Made by a program: the position numbers and the translations under genes
Source: Pseudobutyrivibrio sp. UBA1225
Lineage (GTDB): Bacteria; Bacillota; Clostridia; Lachnospirales; Lachnospiraceae
Length of the DNA stretch: 64,000 nucleotides
Assembly (NCBI GenBank): GCA_002309345.1
Contig: DBWZ01000094.1
Span: 17,968-81,967 of the forward strand
Direction: 5' to 3'
Notes under the pieces: generated by a model
Told to the model about the DNA's origin: nothing
Databases searched by the model: none
Seen by the model: only the letters and a program-made list of their open reading frames with translations
Part shown: positions 24,693 through 35,114 of the stretch, one piece after another
Layout of the letters: every line of letters begins with the position of its first letter
Position numbering within the stretch: the first letter of the stretch is position 1

Positions 24693-27600
24693 ATGTACAA
24701 CAAGGTAGACGCAAGCTTAAATTTTGTTGAGCGCGAAAAACAGGTGCTCAAATTCTGGCAGGACAACGATATCTTCCAGAAATCAATGGATTCAAGAAAA
24801 GAAGGAGAGACTTACACATTCTACGATGGACCTCCTACAGCAAATGGCAAACCTCATATCGGTCACGTAGAGACTCGAGCTATCAAGGACATGATTCCAA
24901 GATACCAGACAATGAAGGGCAAATATGTACCCCGTAAGGCTGGTTGGGATACACATGGTCTTCCAGTAGAGCTTGAGGTAGAAAAGTTGCTTGGCCTCAA
25001 CGGTAAAGAACAAATCGAAAACTACGGTATGGAGCCTTTCATCAAAAAATGTAAGGAATCCGTATGGAAATATAAGGGAATGTGGGAGGACTTCTCAGGA
25101 ACAGTTGGTTTCTGGGCCGATATGGACAATCCTTACATCACATATGATGACAATTTCATCGAGTCAGAGTGGTGGGCACTCAAGACAATCTGGGACAAGA
25201 AGCTTCTTTACAAGGGATTCAAAATCGTTCCTTACTGTCCTCGTTGTGGTACTCCGCTCTCAGCTCAAGAGGTTGCTCAGGGTTACAAGACGGTCAAGGA
25301 GCGTTCAGCAATCGCTCGTTTCAAAATCAAAGGTGAGGATGCATACTTCCTTGCTTGGACAACTACACCATGGACACTTCCATCCAACCTTGCACTTTGC
25401 GTAAATCCAATCGAAACTTACATCAAAGTCAAGGCTGCAGATGGCTATACATACATCCTTGCAGAGGCTCTTGCAGACAAGGTTCTTTCAAAGCTTGCCA
25501 CAGAAGAAGGCGCAAAGGCATACGAAGTACTTGAAACCTACAAGGGTACAGATCTTGAGTACAAGGAATATGAGCCACTCTTTGAATGTGCAGGTATTGC
25601 CGCAGAAAAGCAGCACAAGAAGGCTCACTTCGTAGTTTGTGATGATTACGTTACCATGTCAGATGGTACTGGTATCGTACATATCGCTCCTGCATTTGGT
25701 GAGGACGATGCCAAGGTTGGTCGCAAGTATGATCTTCCATTTGTACAGTTCGTAAATGGCAAGGGTGAGCTCACAGAAGAGACTCCTTATGCAGGTCAGT
25801 TCGTTAAGGATGCCGATCCAAACGTTCTCAAGGATTTGGATGCCAAGGGACAGCTTTTCGAGGCTCCTAAGTTCGAGCACGAGTATCCACACTGCTGGAG
25901 ATGCGACACTCCACTTATCTACTACGCTAGAGAATCATGGTTCATCAAGATGACCGAGGTCAAGGATGACCTGATTAAAAATAACAACACTGTAAATTGG
26001 ATTCCAGATTCAATCGGTAAGGGACGTTTTGGAGATTGGCTCGAGAACGTTCAGGACTGGGGTATCTCTCGTAACCGTTACTGGGGCACTCCACTCAATA
26101 TCTGGGAATGTCCAGATTGTGGCAAGCAGATTTCAATCGGTAGCCGCAAGGAGTTAGCAGAGCTTTCTGGTCGCGCAGACGCAGAGTCTATCGAGCTTCA
26201 TCGTCCATACATCGATGAGGTTACATGCACTTGCCCAGATTGCGGCGGTACAATGAAGCGTGTGCCAGAAGTTATCGACTGCTGGTTTGATTCAGGAGCT
26301 ATGCCATTTGCTCAGCATCACTATCCATTCGAAAACAAGGAGATTTTTGAGCAGCAGTTCCCAGCCAAGTTTATTTCCGAAGCTGTTGACCAGACTCGTG
26401 GTTGGTTCTACTCGTTGATGGCTGAGTCAACCTTGCTTTTCAACAAGGCTCCTTATGAAAATGTAATCGTCCTTGGTCACGTTCAAGATGAAAACGGTCA
26501 AAAGATGTCCAAGTCAAAGGGCAATGCAGTTGATCCATTCGAAGCTCTTGAAAAGATGGGTGCAGATGCAATCAGATGGTATTTCTACACATCTTCAGCA
26601 CCATGGATCCCAAAGAGATTTGGTGAAAATGCAGTTATGGAAGGCCAGAGAAAGTTCCTTGGAACACTTTGGAATACATATGCTTTCTATATTTTATATG
26701 CGAACATTGATGAGTTTGATCCTACCAAGTATGAGCTTGACTTTAACAAGCTTGCAGTTATGGACAAATGGATCCTTTCTCGTCTCAATTCGGCAATCAA
26801 GGCTGTAGATGAGAACCTTGACGCATACAAGATTCCAGAGGCAGCAAGAGCACTTGATGAGTTCGTAGACGATTTGTCTAACTGGTATGTACGCCGTTGT
26901 CGCGATAGATTCTGGGCAAAGGGTATGGAGCAGGACAAGATTAATGCTTACATGACACTTTACACTTGCCTTAAGGATATTGCACTTGCAGCAGCACCAA
27001 TGATTCCATTTATGACAGAGGAAATCTATCAGAACATGGTTCGCTCAGTAGACAAGACAGCTCCTGAGTCAATCCACCTTTGTGATTTCCCTGCATACAA
27101 TGAGCAGTTTATTGACAAGAAGCTCGAGGAAGATATGGATGAGCTTCTCAAGATTGTTGTTCACGGTCGTGCATGTAGAAATACAGCAGCCATCAAGAAC
27201 CGTCAGCCAATCGGTCAGATGTACATCAAGGCTGAGCACGAGCTTGATGATATGTATGTTTCTATCATCGAGGATGAGCTTAATGTTAAAAAGGCTACAT
27301 TTACAGATGATGTTTCATCATTTACATCATACAGCTTCAAGCCACAGCTTCGTACAGTAGGACCTAAGTACGGCAAGTTCCTCGGTGGCATCCAAAAAGC
27401 ACTTGCCTCACTTGATGGCAATGCAGCATACGCAGATCTCAAGGCAAATGGGGTATTAAGATTGCCAGAGGTTGATGCTTCTATCGAGCTTGCAGAGGAA
27501 GACTTACTTATCTCTATGGCTCAGACAGAGGGCTTTGTAGCAGATGGCGACAACTATGTAACAGTAGTTCTCGATACAAATCTTACAGAAGAGCTTCTTG

Positions 27601-27851
27601 AGGAAGGCTTTGTAAGAGAGCTTGTTTCGAAGATTCAGACAATGCGTAAGGAAGCAGATTTCGAAGTTATGGATCGAATCACAGTTTCTTACGAAGGATC
27701 TGATAAAATAAATAGTATCTTTGAGGCAAACAAGGATGAAATCGCAGGTGAAGTCCTTGCGGATGAGATAGTTGTGGGCGCTGAAGGCACTTACAGCAAA
27801 GACTGGAACATCAACGGAGAGAAGGTTAAGTTATCAGTTACAAGGATTTAA
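24693..27851 (+). CDS. ileS: Isoleucyl-tRNA synthetase, long (IleRS2-like) form
   Basis: 1052 residues. The class I signatures are His-Ile-Gly-His at 55-58 and Lys-Met-Ser-Lys-Ser at 604-608; Cys pairs in the editing-insert region and before KMSKS could bind zinc. The length, the N-terminal Asn-Phe-Val-Glu-Arg-Glu opening and the long C-terminal anticodon-binding and DUF5915-like region fit the eukaryote-like type 2 enzyme, a form often less sensitive to mupirocin. That resistance is known for the family, not shown here. ATG 24693 follows AAAGGA; the GTG at 24651 lacks a site. No T-box leader is visible. Confidence 0.93.
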   Translation: MYNKVDASLNFVEREKQVLKFWQDNDIFQKSMDSRKEGETYTFYDGPPTANGKPHIGHVETRAIKDMIPRYQTMKGKYVPRKAGWDTHGLPVELEVEKLLGLNGKEQIENYGMEPFIKKCKESVWKYKGMWEDFSGTVGFWADMDNPYITYDDNFIESEWWALKTIWDKKLLYKGFKIVPYCPRCGTPLSAQEVAQGYKTVKERSAIARFKIKGEDAYFLAWTTTPWTLPSNLALCVNPIETYIKVKAADGYTYILAEALADKVLSKLATEEGAKAYEVLETYKGTDLEYKEYEPLFECAGIAAEKQHKKAHFVVCDDYVTMSDGTGIVHIAPAFGEDDAKVGRKYDLPFVQFVNGKGELTEETPYAGQFVKDADPNVLKDLDAKGQLFEAPKFEHEYPHCWRCDTPLIYYARESWFIKMTEVKDDLIKNNNTVNWIPDSIGKGRFGDWLENVQDWGISRNRYWGTPLNIWECPDCGKQISIGSRKELAELSGRADAESIELHRPYIDEVTCTCPDCGGTMKRVPEVIDCWFDSGAMPFAQHHYPFENKEIFEQQFPAKFISEAVDQTRGWFYSLMAESTLLFNKAPYENVIVLGHVQDENGQKMSKSKGNAVDPFEALEKMGADAIRWYFYTSSAPWIPKRFGENAVMEGQRKFLGTLWNTYAFYILYANIDEFDPTKYELDFNKLAVMDKWILSRLNSAIKAVDENLDAYKIPEAARALDEFVDDLSNWYVRRCRDRFWAKGMEQDKINAYMTLYTCLKDIALAAAPMIPFMTEEIYQNMVRSVDKTAPESIHLCDFPAYNEQFIDKKLEEDMDELLKIVVHGRACRNTAAIKNRQPIGQMYIKAEHELDDMYVSIIEDELNVKKATFTDDVSSFTSYSFKPQLRTVGPKYGKFLGGIQKALASLDGNAAYADLKANGVLRLPEVDASIELAEEDLLISMAQTEGFVADGDNYVTVVLDTNLTEELLEEGFVRELVSKIQTMRKEADFEVMDRITVSYEGSDKINSIFEANKDEIAGEVLADEIVVGAEGTYSKDWNINGEKVKLSVTRI

Positions 27852-27896
27852 TAAAATGGTGGAATGAGTGAAACCACCAGCAAAATGTGAAAAATA

Positions 27897-27928
27897 GTCC
27901 GTTGAAAAAGACTGAATGTGCAACGGAC
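27897..27928 (+). other. Hairpin between ileS and glgP
   Basis: An 8-bp perfect stem (27897-27904 with 27921-27928) without a following T tract. Another 6-bp stem (TGGTGG/CCACCA) lies at 27857-27879. They may be mRNA structures in the spacer. Confidence 0.4.
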
Positions 27929-27959
27929 GAGTGAAAATTTAAGATTGGGGGTTGAGTGA

Positions 27960-30413
27960 ATGAAGAGACAAATGCCTAGTACGAAGGAGATCGAGCGCGA
28001 CATCGTTGATCGCGTCAAGTCTATGTTTCGAAAGGAATTTGAGGAGGCAAGCGAGGAAGAAATCTACCGTGCCTGCTCTGAAGTAGTTAACGATGTTGTA
28101 ATCGATAACTGGCTTACGACTCAAAAAGAGTTTACTAAGCAGGATCCTAAATGCGTTTACTACATGTCCATGGAGTTTCTTATCGGTCGTATGCTGGGAA
28201 ACAACATGATTAACATGCGTGGCTACACCGAAGTCATGGATGCATTAGACGCATTAGGCATTGATATCAACGCAATCGAGGATCAGGAACCAGATCCAGC
28301 TCTTGGAAATGGTGGCTTGGGACGACTTGCTGCTTGTTTCTTGGATTCACTGGCAACCCTTAGATATCCAGCCTACGGCTGCGGTATCAGATATCACTAC
28401 GGAATGTTCAAGCAAAAGATAATAGATGGATATCAAAAAGAGGTTCCAGATGATTGGCTTCAGACCAGATATCCATTTGAGCTTGAGCGCTCTGAATATG
28501 AATTTGAAGTTAAGTTTGGCGGATGGGTTCGCTATGAAAGTCTGCCAGATGGAACTACTAGATACATTCATGAGGGTTACAATTCTGTAATTGCCACACC
28601 TTACGATATGCCGGTTACGGGCTTTGACAATGGTATGGTTAACACACTTATGATTTGGGATGCCAAGCCCAAAGAGGTATTTAGACTTGCCTCATTTGAG
28701 CGTGGCGACTACAACAAGGCTGTCGAAGATATGAACTTGGCACGCAATTTGACCGAGGTACTCTATCCAAACGACAACCATGTACAAGGAAAAGAGCTCC
28801 GTTTGAAGCAGCAGTATTTCTTTGTATCTGCTTCGCTTCAACGTGCTTTGAATAAATACCTCAGATATCATCATGACATTATGCGACTTCCTGAAAAGGT
28901 TGTATTCCAGATGAATGATACACATCCTACGCTTACAGTAGCAGAGTTGATGCGTCTTCTTATGGATGAGCATGAGCTTGGTTGGGATGATGCGTGGGAA
29001 GTTACAACTCACTGCGTTGCCTACACCAACCATACAATCATGTCTGAGGCTCTTGAAAAATGGCCAGAGGAAATCTTCAAGGGATTGCTTCCTCGTATCT
29101 ACATGATAGTAGAGGAAATCAACCGCAGATTCTGTGAAGACATCCGAGCCAAATTCCCGGGAGACGAAGATCGAGTTGCCCGCATGGCTATCCTTGCAGA
29201 TGGTCAGGTCAAGATGGCTCATATGGCTATTGCAGCAAGCTTTTCAGTTAACGGCGTTGCCGCACTTCACACAGAGATTTTGAAGAACGTTTCTCTTCAT
29301 GATTTCTACGAGATGTATCCTGAAAAGTTCAACAACAAGACAAATGGTATTACCCAGCGTCGTTTTTTGATGCACGGTAATTACAAGCTTTCCGATTGGG
29401 TTATTTCCAAGATTGGTAGAGGCTGGATTACAGACCTTGCCCAGATGGAAAAGCTAGAGAAGTGCTTAAGTGATAAAAAATCTCTTGAGGAATTCATGGA
29501 AATCAAACATGATAACAAAAAGCGCCTTGCAAAATATATTTGGGATCACAACAAGGTTACAGTCGATCCTAATTCGATATTTGATGTGCAGGTCAAGAGA
29601 CTTCACGAGTACAAGAGACAACTTCTAAATATCCTTCATGTTATGTACTTGTACAACAGTATAAAGGAAGACCCAGATTTGGATTTCTATCCAACCACCT
29701 TTATATTTGGTGCCAAGGCATCAGCAGGATATGAAAACGCAAAGCTTATTATCAAGTTAATCAATAACGTTGCAGCTGTTATCAATAACGACAAGTCAAT
29801 TGATAACAAGATTAAGGTTGTGTTTATCGAGGATTATCGAGTTTCCAATGCTGAGTGGATTTTTGCAGCCGCAGATGTTTCGGAGCAAATCTCTACAGCA
29901 TCCAAGGAGGCATCTGGTACTGGTAACATGAAATTCATGTTAAATGGTGCAGTTACAATCGGTACAATGGACGGTGCTAATGTGGAAATGTACAAGGAGC
30001 TTGATGGCAAGAACATTTTTATATTTGGTATGAGTTCAGACGAGGTTATTGCTCACGAAAAGAAGCATGACTACAACCCAGTTGATGAGATGAACAACAA
30101 TCCAAATATTCAAAGAGTTCTTTCACAGCTTGTAAACGGCTATTACAGCATCGACAATCCAGAGTTGTTTAGACCAATCTACAACTCACTATTAAACACA
30201 GAAAACACAGCTACTGCAGACACCTACTTTGTTCTCAAGGATTTCGCATCTTACTGCGAGGCTCATGAAAAGATTCAAGAGGCATACAAGAACAAGGAAG
30301 AATGGGCAAAGATGGCACTTTCTAACGTGGCACATGTTGGCAAGTTCTCTTCAGACAGAACTATCCAAGAATACGTTGATGATATTTGGCATCTAGATAA
30401 GCTTGAGATTTAA
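27960..30413 (+). CDS. glgP: Glycogen/starch/maltodextrin phosphorylase
   Basis: 817 residues, the usual length for GT35 alpha-glucan phosphorylases, which release glucose-1-phosphate from glycogen or maltodextrins. The PLP-lysine motif Glu-Ala-Ser-Gly-Thr-Gly-Asn-Met-Lys-Phe lies near residue 650, and the Gly-Asn-Gly-Gly-Leu-Gly-Arg-Leu-Ala-Ala-Cys motif near 120. A GGGGG site precedes ATG 27960. It stands without other glycogen genes, between ileS and a CPBP protease gene that starts 22 bases downstream. Confidence 0.95.
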   Translation: MKRQMPSTKEIERDIVDRVKSMFRKEFEEASEEEIYRACSEVVNDVVIDNWLTTQKEFTKQDPKCVYYMSMEFLIGRMLGNNMINMRGYTEVMDALDALGIDINAIEDQEPDPALGNGGLGRLAACFLDSLATLRYPAYGCGIRYHYGMFKQKIIDGYQKEVPDDWLQTRYPFELERSEYEFEVKFGGWVRYESLPDGTTRYIHEGYNSVIATPYDMPVTGFDNGMVNTLMIWDAKPKEVFRLASFERGDYNKAVEDMNLARNLTEVLYPNDNHVQGKELRLKQQYFFVSASLQRALNKYLRYHHDIMRLPEKVVFQMNDTHPTLTVAELMRLLMDEHELGWDDAWEVTTHCVAYTNHTIMSEALEKWPEEIFKGLLPRIYMIVEEINRRFCEDIRAKFPGDEDRVARMAILADGQVKMAHMAIAASFSVNGVAALHTEILKNVSLHDFYEMYPEKFNNKTNGITQRRFLMHGNYKLSDWVISKIGRGWITDLAQMEKLEKCLSDKKSLEEFMEIKHDNKKRLAKYIWDHNKVTVDPNSIFDVQVKRLHEYKRQLLNILHVMYLYNSIKEDPDLDFYPTTFIFGAKASAGYENAKLIIKLINNVAAVINNDKSIDNKIKVVFIEDYRVSNAEWIFAAADVSEQISTASKEASGTGNMKFMLNGAVTIGTMDGANVEMYKELDGKNIFIFGMSSDEVIAHEKKHDYNPVDEMNNNPNIQRVLSQLVNGYYSIDNPELFRPIYNSLLNTENTATADTYFVLKDFASYCEAHEKIQEAYKNKEEWAKMALSNVAHVGKFSSDRTIQEYVDDIWHLDKLEI

Positions 30414-30435
30414 CAATGGAGAGAATTATTTACTT

Positions 30436-31314
30436 ATGGAATCAAATGATACCAAGAAGGCAAAATGGATTGTTTTGCCACTACTAATTGCAAAAGTGAT
30501 TATGGTTTTATCGTCAATCTTTGTAATGCAGATTGTTGCGGTAAAAACACTCGGCGTATTTAAGGGCGGAAATTTCAACGACTATATGAACGCTTTCAAC
30601 AAAGATTTGATGAAGGATTCTTCGAATCTGCTGATTTCAGTAATATATGCATCTGTGACAGCTATAACCATGTTGGCAATTTTTAAAGCAATATTTGCAG
30701 ACGATAAAGAGGCTATGCTGTTCAAGCGCGCTATTACAAAACCTGCTCATATGATTTTAGGCTTGGTTTTGTTTGTAGTATCTGTTCAGTATGTGTGCGC
30801 ATTTGTCATGGATGTTATAGCGACAGCTTTCCCAGAGTGGCTGGAGGCCTACAATGCTTTGATAGAGTCCATGGGCGCCGGTCCTGATATGACAATAGGA
30901 TGGTTTTTCTATTCTATTATCTTGGCACCTACGTGCGAAGAATTTGTTTTCAGAGGAGTTACTCTATCAGCTGCTAGAAAGCTATTTCCAGCATGGTTAG
31001 CAATCCTGGTTCAAGCTGTGTTCTTTGGCTATTTCCATGGAAATGCCATGCAGGGAGCTTATACAGCTGTATTTGGAATAGCCCTAGGTTATATCATGTA
31101 TCTATATGACAATATTCTTTTGGCAATACTTGCCCATGCTTTGTTTAATCTTTTGGGACAGTATGGTGGTACATTCCTTTTAGATCATACGAGCACAATT
31201 GCATCAGTATTTTTCTTGATTTTGGGCACATTGATTGTTTGTTATGTGTCAGTACTTTTATTAAAATCTGGAGCTAAACCAGTTAAAAATGATGACGTAA
31301 ATGCCGATATATAA
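30436..31314 (+). CDS. CPBP family intramembrane metalloprotease
   Basis: 292 residues with about eight hydrophobic segments. The three CPBP (Abi/CAAX) motifs are present: Glu-Glu-Phe-Val-Phe-Arg-Gly, then Phe-Gly-Tyr-Phe-His, and His-Ala-Leu-Phe-Asn. The family includes CAAX prenyl proteases and bacteriocin-immunity proteins; the target here is unknown. I chose ATG 30436 behind GGAGAG; an earlier ATG at 30403 overlaps the glgP end. A strong terminator follows. Confidence 0.88.
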   Translation: MESNDTKKAKWIVLPLLIAKVIMVLSSIFVMQIVAVKTLGVFKGGNFNDYMNAFNKDLMKDSSNLLISVIYASVTAITMLAIFKAIFADDKEAMLFKRAITKPAHMILGLVLFVVSVQYVCAFVMDVIATAFPEWLEAYNALIESMGAGPDMTIGWFFYSIILAPTCEEFVFRGVTLSAARKLFPAWLAILVQAVFFGYFHGNAMQGAYTAVFGIALGYIMYLYDNILLAILAHALFNLLGQYGGTFLLDHTSTIASVFFLILGTLIVCYVSVLLLKSGAKPVKNDDVNADI

Positions 31315-31339
31315 TTTGCACGGAAGTTTATCATAGAGG

Positions 31340-31371
31340 CCAGGAAGACCGTTGGGTTTTCCTGGTTTTTT
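31340..31371 (+). terminator. Strong terminator after the CPBP gene
   Basis: An 11-bp stem (31340-31350 with 31355-31365, loop GTTG) is followed by six T. Confidence 0.9.
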
Positions 31372-31434
31372 CTATGAAATTGGAAAAAGGACTTTCCTTC
31401 CATATCATTATTTTATTTATAGGAGGAAAGGAAT

Positions 31435-32499
31435 ATGGTAATCCAAAACTCTGAGGTTTCTATGACCTCAAAAGCTAGCTATGCTAGTAGTACCAAACTG
31501 ACTGTTCAGTCAGAGGCACATCCATTAATCAACCTGGCAGGAATAGAATTTCTGAATGGGCAAGGAACAACAGAACAAGCAGAAGGAGGAGGGAAAGGCG
31601 GAGAGTTCATGTCATCTCTTAACTATGCACTTAATCCCAAGGGGCAAGTGCAAGAGGTCGATAGTATGGATTCTGCACGCAACCTAGAGGCAAACCGCCA
31701 AGTGAGATTCAGAACTTTAGAGTATCTGCTTCATCTGATTCTTATGAACACGCTGTTTGGTGATGATTCAGATATGAAGAATCTCTTTGAGGAGACGGTA
31801 TCACAGAAGTCTTCCTACAGCTTGAGTCCGCAGATGGTCCAGGTGACATCCTTCAAGTATGAACACTTCGAAAGCCAGCAGGTGGAGTACAGCTCTACAG
31901 GAACAGTCGTGACTGGTGATGGTAGGCAGATTGACTTTAATTACGGCTTTGCTATGTCGTCTGAGTTCAAGGAAGTCTACATGGAAAAGAGTGGTTCTAT
32001 CATCAACTGCATCGATCCCCTTGTAATCAATCTGAGAGATTGTCCTACTCAAATCAGCGACCAAATCTTCTATTTTGACTTGGACGGCGATGGTGGGGAT
32101 GATGCTATTCATAATCTTTCAGAAGGCTCGGGATTTCTTGCTCTCGACAAGGACGAGGATGGACAAATCAACGATGGCAAGGAGTTGTTTGGTGCCTTGA
32201 CAGGCGATGGCTTTAAGGAGCTTGCTATTTACGACGAAGATGGAAACGGTTGGATTGATGAGAACGACAGCATTTTCTCGAGACTTAGAATCATGACTAT
32301 CAACGAGCATGGGGAGAAGGAAATGTACGGTCTTAAACAATCTGATGTAGGAGCAATATTTTTGGCAAATCTAGAAACCAAGTTTGCTGACAACGATGAT
32401 GATAACAATACGAAGGGAATTATCAGAAAATCAGGGGTTTTCTTGCATGAATCAGATGGTCATGCAGGAGGAGTGCAACACGTAGACTTCACCACCTAG
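31435..32499 (+). CDS. Protein with EF-hand-like calcium-binding loops
   Basis: 354 residues without a signal peptide. Residues 1-190 are polar and unrecognised. From about 200 the sequence has Asp-rich loops: Asp-Leu-Asp-Gly-Asp-Gly-Gly-Asp-Asp, Asp-Lys-Asp-Glu-Asp-Gly-Gln-Ile-Asn, and Asp-Glu-Asp-Gly-Asn-Gly-Trp-Ile-Asp-Glu-Asn-Asp. These are joined by Gly-Ser-Gly-Phe-Leu-Ala-Leu and Glu-Leu-Phe-Gly, a pattern seen in dockerin/EF-hand-like repeats of Firmicute proteins of unknown role. AGGAGG precedes the start. It probably binds calcium; the function is unknown. Confidence 0.75.
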   Translation: MVIQNSEVSMTSKASYASSTKLTVQSEAHPLINLAGIEFLNGQGTTEQAEGGGKGGEFMSSLNYALNPKGQVQEVDSMDSARNLEANRQVRFRTLEYLLHLILMNTLFGDDSDMKNLFEETVSQKSSYSLSPQMVQVTSFKYEHFESQQVEYSSTGTVVTGDGRQIDFNYGFAMSSEFKEVYMEKSGSIINCIDPLVINLRDCPTQISDQIFYFDLDGDGGDDAIHNLSEGSGFLALDKDEDGQINDGKELFGALTGDGFKELAIYDEDGNGWIDENDSIFSRLRIMTINEHGEKEMYGLKQSDVGAIFLANLETKFADNDDDNNTKGIIRKSGVFLHESDGHAGGVQHVDFTT

Positions 32500-32570
32500 T
32501 TTACTTGTGATATAATCACACCTAGATATTGACTGAATATTCAAGTCAAAACTTTAGGTGGGATCGTATT

Positions 32571-33620
32571 ATGAAAATCGGTGGGCACAAATTGAAATTA
32601 AAGGGCAACAGTGCACTAGCTATTGCGGCTGGGTGTGCTGTTGCTTTTATGTTTATTGCTACAATCATCAGCGTTGCCTTATATAGGCAGCGTATGCATG
32701 AGGCCGCCGAATTGCTCCAAGAGGCAAAATATCGTCAATACGATTCCTACGTAGTAATGATATCTTCCGATGATCAGGCTGATTTTTGGCAGGAGGTCTA
32801 CCGCTCTGCGCAGGCCTATGGCAAGGAGCATGGAATATACGTTGACCTGCTTTCCGATAACGTGGATGTGACCTACTCCAAGAACGAGCTTTTTGAAATG
32901 GCGATAGATTCTGGCTGTGATGCTATTTTGTTAGAAGGGGATGATAGCAAGGAGACGGCCGACCTTTTGGACAAGGCTAGAAAGGCACAGATTCCAGTTA
33001 TAACTATGCAAAGCGATGTGAACGCCGACAGTCGAATCAGTTTTGTGGGTGTAAACAACTATTCCATCTCAAATCTTTATGCTGCATCTTTGGCTGAGGT
33101 AGAGGACAGAAAAAAAGATGTTATGGTTGTTAGCAGTTCCGCAAACACCTTGAATGCCACCATGATTGCCAACAATATTCAAGAAAAGCTGACTGAGCAA
33201 AACATCCCAGGCGGTCCGGTCAATTTTGATGTGCGACTTATTGAAAACAAAGATGCTTTTGCTACCGAAGAGTATATACAAAACCTATTCAAAGAAAACG
33301 ATCTGGCGCCAATTGTAATCTGCCTTGACGAGGAATCAACTGCGGATTTTTACCAAGCTACAATCGATTATAACAAGGTTGGTCAGATTAATATCTACGG
33401 TAACTATCAATCTCAGACAATCCTCACAGGGATTAAGCAAGGGGTTATCAAAAGCACGGTTACTATGGATGCCTCAAGTATTGGCAAGGCGGCGGCACAG
33501 GCCTTCGCCGAATACAAGGATTCTGGTTATGTTTCCGATTACATCAACGTAGATGCATTCAACATCGACAAATCCAACGTAGAAGAATTCTTACAGGAGG
33601 TGTCAGATGAGAAAAATTAA
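32571..33620 (+). CDS. Membrane-anchored sugar-binding protein (sensor component, XylFII-like)
   Basis: 349 residues: one N-terminal membrane helix (about 12-38) with no lipobox, then a periplasmic-binding-protein type I domain (Peripla_BP_4). ATG 32571 follows AGGTGGGAT. It overlaps the YesM-type kinase gene by 14 bases, so the two are coupled. In clostridia such anchored binding proteins (XylFII) bind sugar and pass the signal to a LytS/YesM-type kinase; I infer the same here. The sugar is unknown but is probably a pentose, given the downstream genes. Confidence 0.83.
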   Translation: MKIGGHKLKLKGNSALAIAAGCAVAFMFIATIISVALYRQRMHEAAELLQEAKYRQYDSYVVMISSDDQADFWQEVYRSAQAYGKEHGIYVDLLSDNVDVTYSKNELFEMAIDSGCDAILLEGDDSKETADLLDKARKAQIPVITMQSDVNADSRISFVGVNNYSISNLYAASLAEVEDRKKDVMVVSSSANTLNATMIANNIQEKLTEQNIPGGPVNFDVRLIENKDAFATEEYIQNLFKENDLAPIVICLDEESTADFYQATIDYNKVGQINIYGNYQSQTILTGIKQGVIKSTVTMDASSIGKAAAQAFAEYKDSGYVSDYINVDAFNIDKSNVEEFLQEVSDEKN

Positions 33621-35103
33621 GCTTCCATCTTTATCCCTTCGTAAGAAGATGATTATGGTGTTTTGTATGCCAACGATTTTGTTGTTCCTGGTAAACATGA
33701 TGCTGTATATAGGTACGTCTAGTATGCTTAATTCCTTGAATGCGGTATACGAAAGTAACACCACTCTAAACGAGCTGTCTGAGGGACTTGACAAGGTGCA
33801 GAGTGCAACAACAGGATATTTGGATACCAAGACAAGTGATTCCCTGGAGCAGTACTACACCTACCAGCAGGATTACATCAACTCCATGCAAAAGCTTTCC
33901 GACAACAACGATCAAAATGAAAACCGTGTCATGGAAAGAAATATCAAGCGCATGTCCTTAAACTACATCGACCTTACAAGTCTGGCGGTGGAAAGTAAGC
34001 GCGGTGGAAATGTTGAAAAATATAAAAGCATCTACGAGGAAGCTACCCGGTTGTACGGATATATCAGCAACAACATTACTTCCTTGAATAACATGCAGTT
34101 TATTAACAACTCAAAGTCATATGGTTCCATGATGGGAGCATTGCAGACTCTTGAGGAATTAAACATCATGACGCTCATTGTCATCAGTGTGGCAAACGTT
34201 GCCTTCGTAGTTTTGATTGCTTCAACTATCACCGAGCCTCTTGTTAAGCTGGCTTCCACAGCCAACACTGTGGCAAATGGAGATTTTGAGGTCAATCTAC
34301 TTCCAGTCAAATCCAATGACGAGGTTGGCGTCGTTGCAAAAGCCTTTAACAAGATGGTTGTCTCCATCAAGGAGTACATCCAAAAGCTTACTGAGTCCAT
34401 GGAGGTGGAGCGCAAGCTCAAGGAAAACGAGCTTATCATGGAAAACCACATTAAGGATGCAGAGCTTAAGTATCTGCAGTCTCAGATAAATCCACATTTC
34501 TTGTTTAACACCTTAAATGCAGGGGCGCAGCTTGCCATGATGGAGGGAGCCGACAGAACCAGCAACTATATGCAGCGTGTTGCAGACTTTTTCCGTTATA
34601 ATATAAAAAAGAACAAGGATGTGGTTACCTTAAAAGAGGAAATCGAGCTTGTTGATATTTATATCTATATCATCAATGTCCGCTTTGCTGGAGAAATCCA
34701 GTTTATAAAGGAGATTGATGAAAGTCTACTGAATATAACTATGCCGAGAATGATTCTGCAGCCTATTGTTGAAAACTGTATCAACTATGGCATCAGAAAC
34801 ATTGACTGGGCAAAGAAGATTACTTTGTCAGTGTATGGCCTCGAGAGTTTTATCTGTGTCAGCATCAAGGATAATGGAATCGGAATGGAGCAAGAGAAAA
34901 TCCAACAGGTGCTTCAGGGCAGCTACCAGAGCGACCCTAGCAAATCTGACTCTAACGGAGTTGGATTAAACAACTGTATTGAAAGATTGAATATCTATTT
35001 TGAAAGAGATGATGTGTTAGACATTATTTCTGAGGGAGAAAATATGGGAACAGAGATTATTCTATATCTTCCTCAAAATACCTTCGAGGAGATTGCAAAA
35101 TAG
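33607..35103 (+). CDS. YesM-type sensor histidine kinase
   Basis: 498 residues: two membrane helices (about 12-35 and 178-202) around a short extracellular domain, a HAMP linker ending near residue 255, a coiled coil, then a His-kinase internal region whose Gln-Ile-Asn-Pro-His-Phe-Leu-Phe-Asn holds the phosphorylated His, and a HATPase domain (Asp-Asn-Gly-Ile-Gly-Met; Gly-Val-Gly-Leu-Asn-Asn). AGGAGG precedes ATG 33607 within the end of the binding-protein gene. It pairs with the YesN regulator downstream. Confidence 0.92.
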   Translation: MRKIKLPSLSLRKKMIMVFCMPTILLFLVNMMLYIGTSSMLNSLNAVYESNTTLNELSEGLDKVQSATTGYLDTKTSDSLEQYYTYQQDYINSMQKLSDNNDQNENRVMERNIKRMSLNYIDLTSLAVESKRGGNVEKYKSIYEEATRLYGYISNNITSLNNMQFINNSKSYGSMMGALQTLEELNIMTLIVISVANVAFVVLIASTITEPLVKLASTANTVANGDFEVNLLPVKSNDEVGVVAKAFNKMVVSIKEYIQKLTESMEVERKLKENELIMENHIKDAELKYLQSQINPHFLFNTLNAGAQLAMMEGADRTSNYMQRVADFFRYNIKKNKDVVTLKEEIELVDIYIYIINVRFAGEIQFIKEIDESLLNITMPRMILQPIVENCINYGIRNIDWAKKITLSVYGLESFICVSIKDNGIGMEQEKIQQVLQGSYQSDPSKSDSNGVGLNNCIERLNIYFERDDVLDIISEGENMGTEIILYLPQNTFEEIAK

Positions 35104-35114
35104 ACTGAAAAGCT

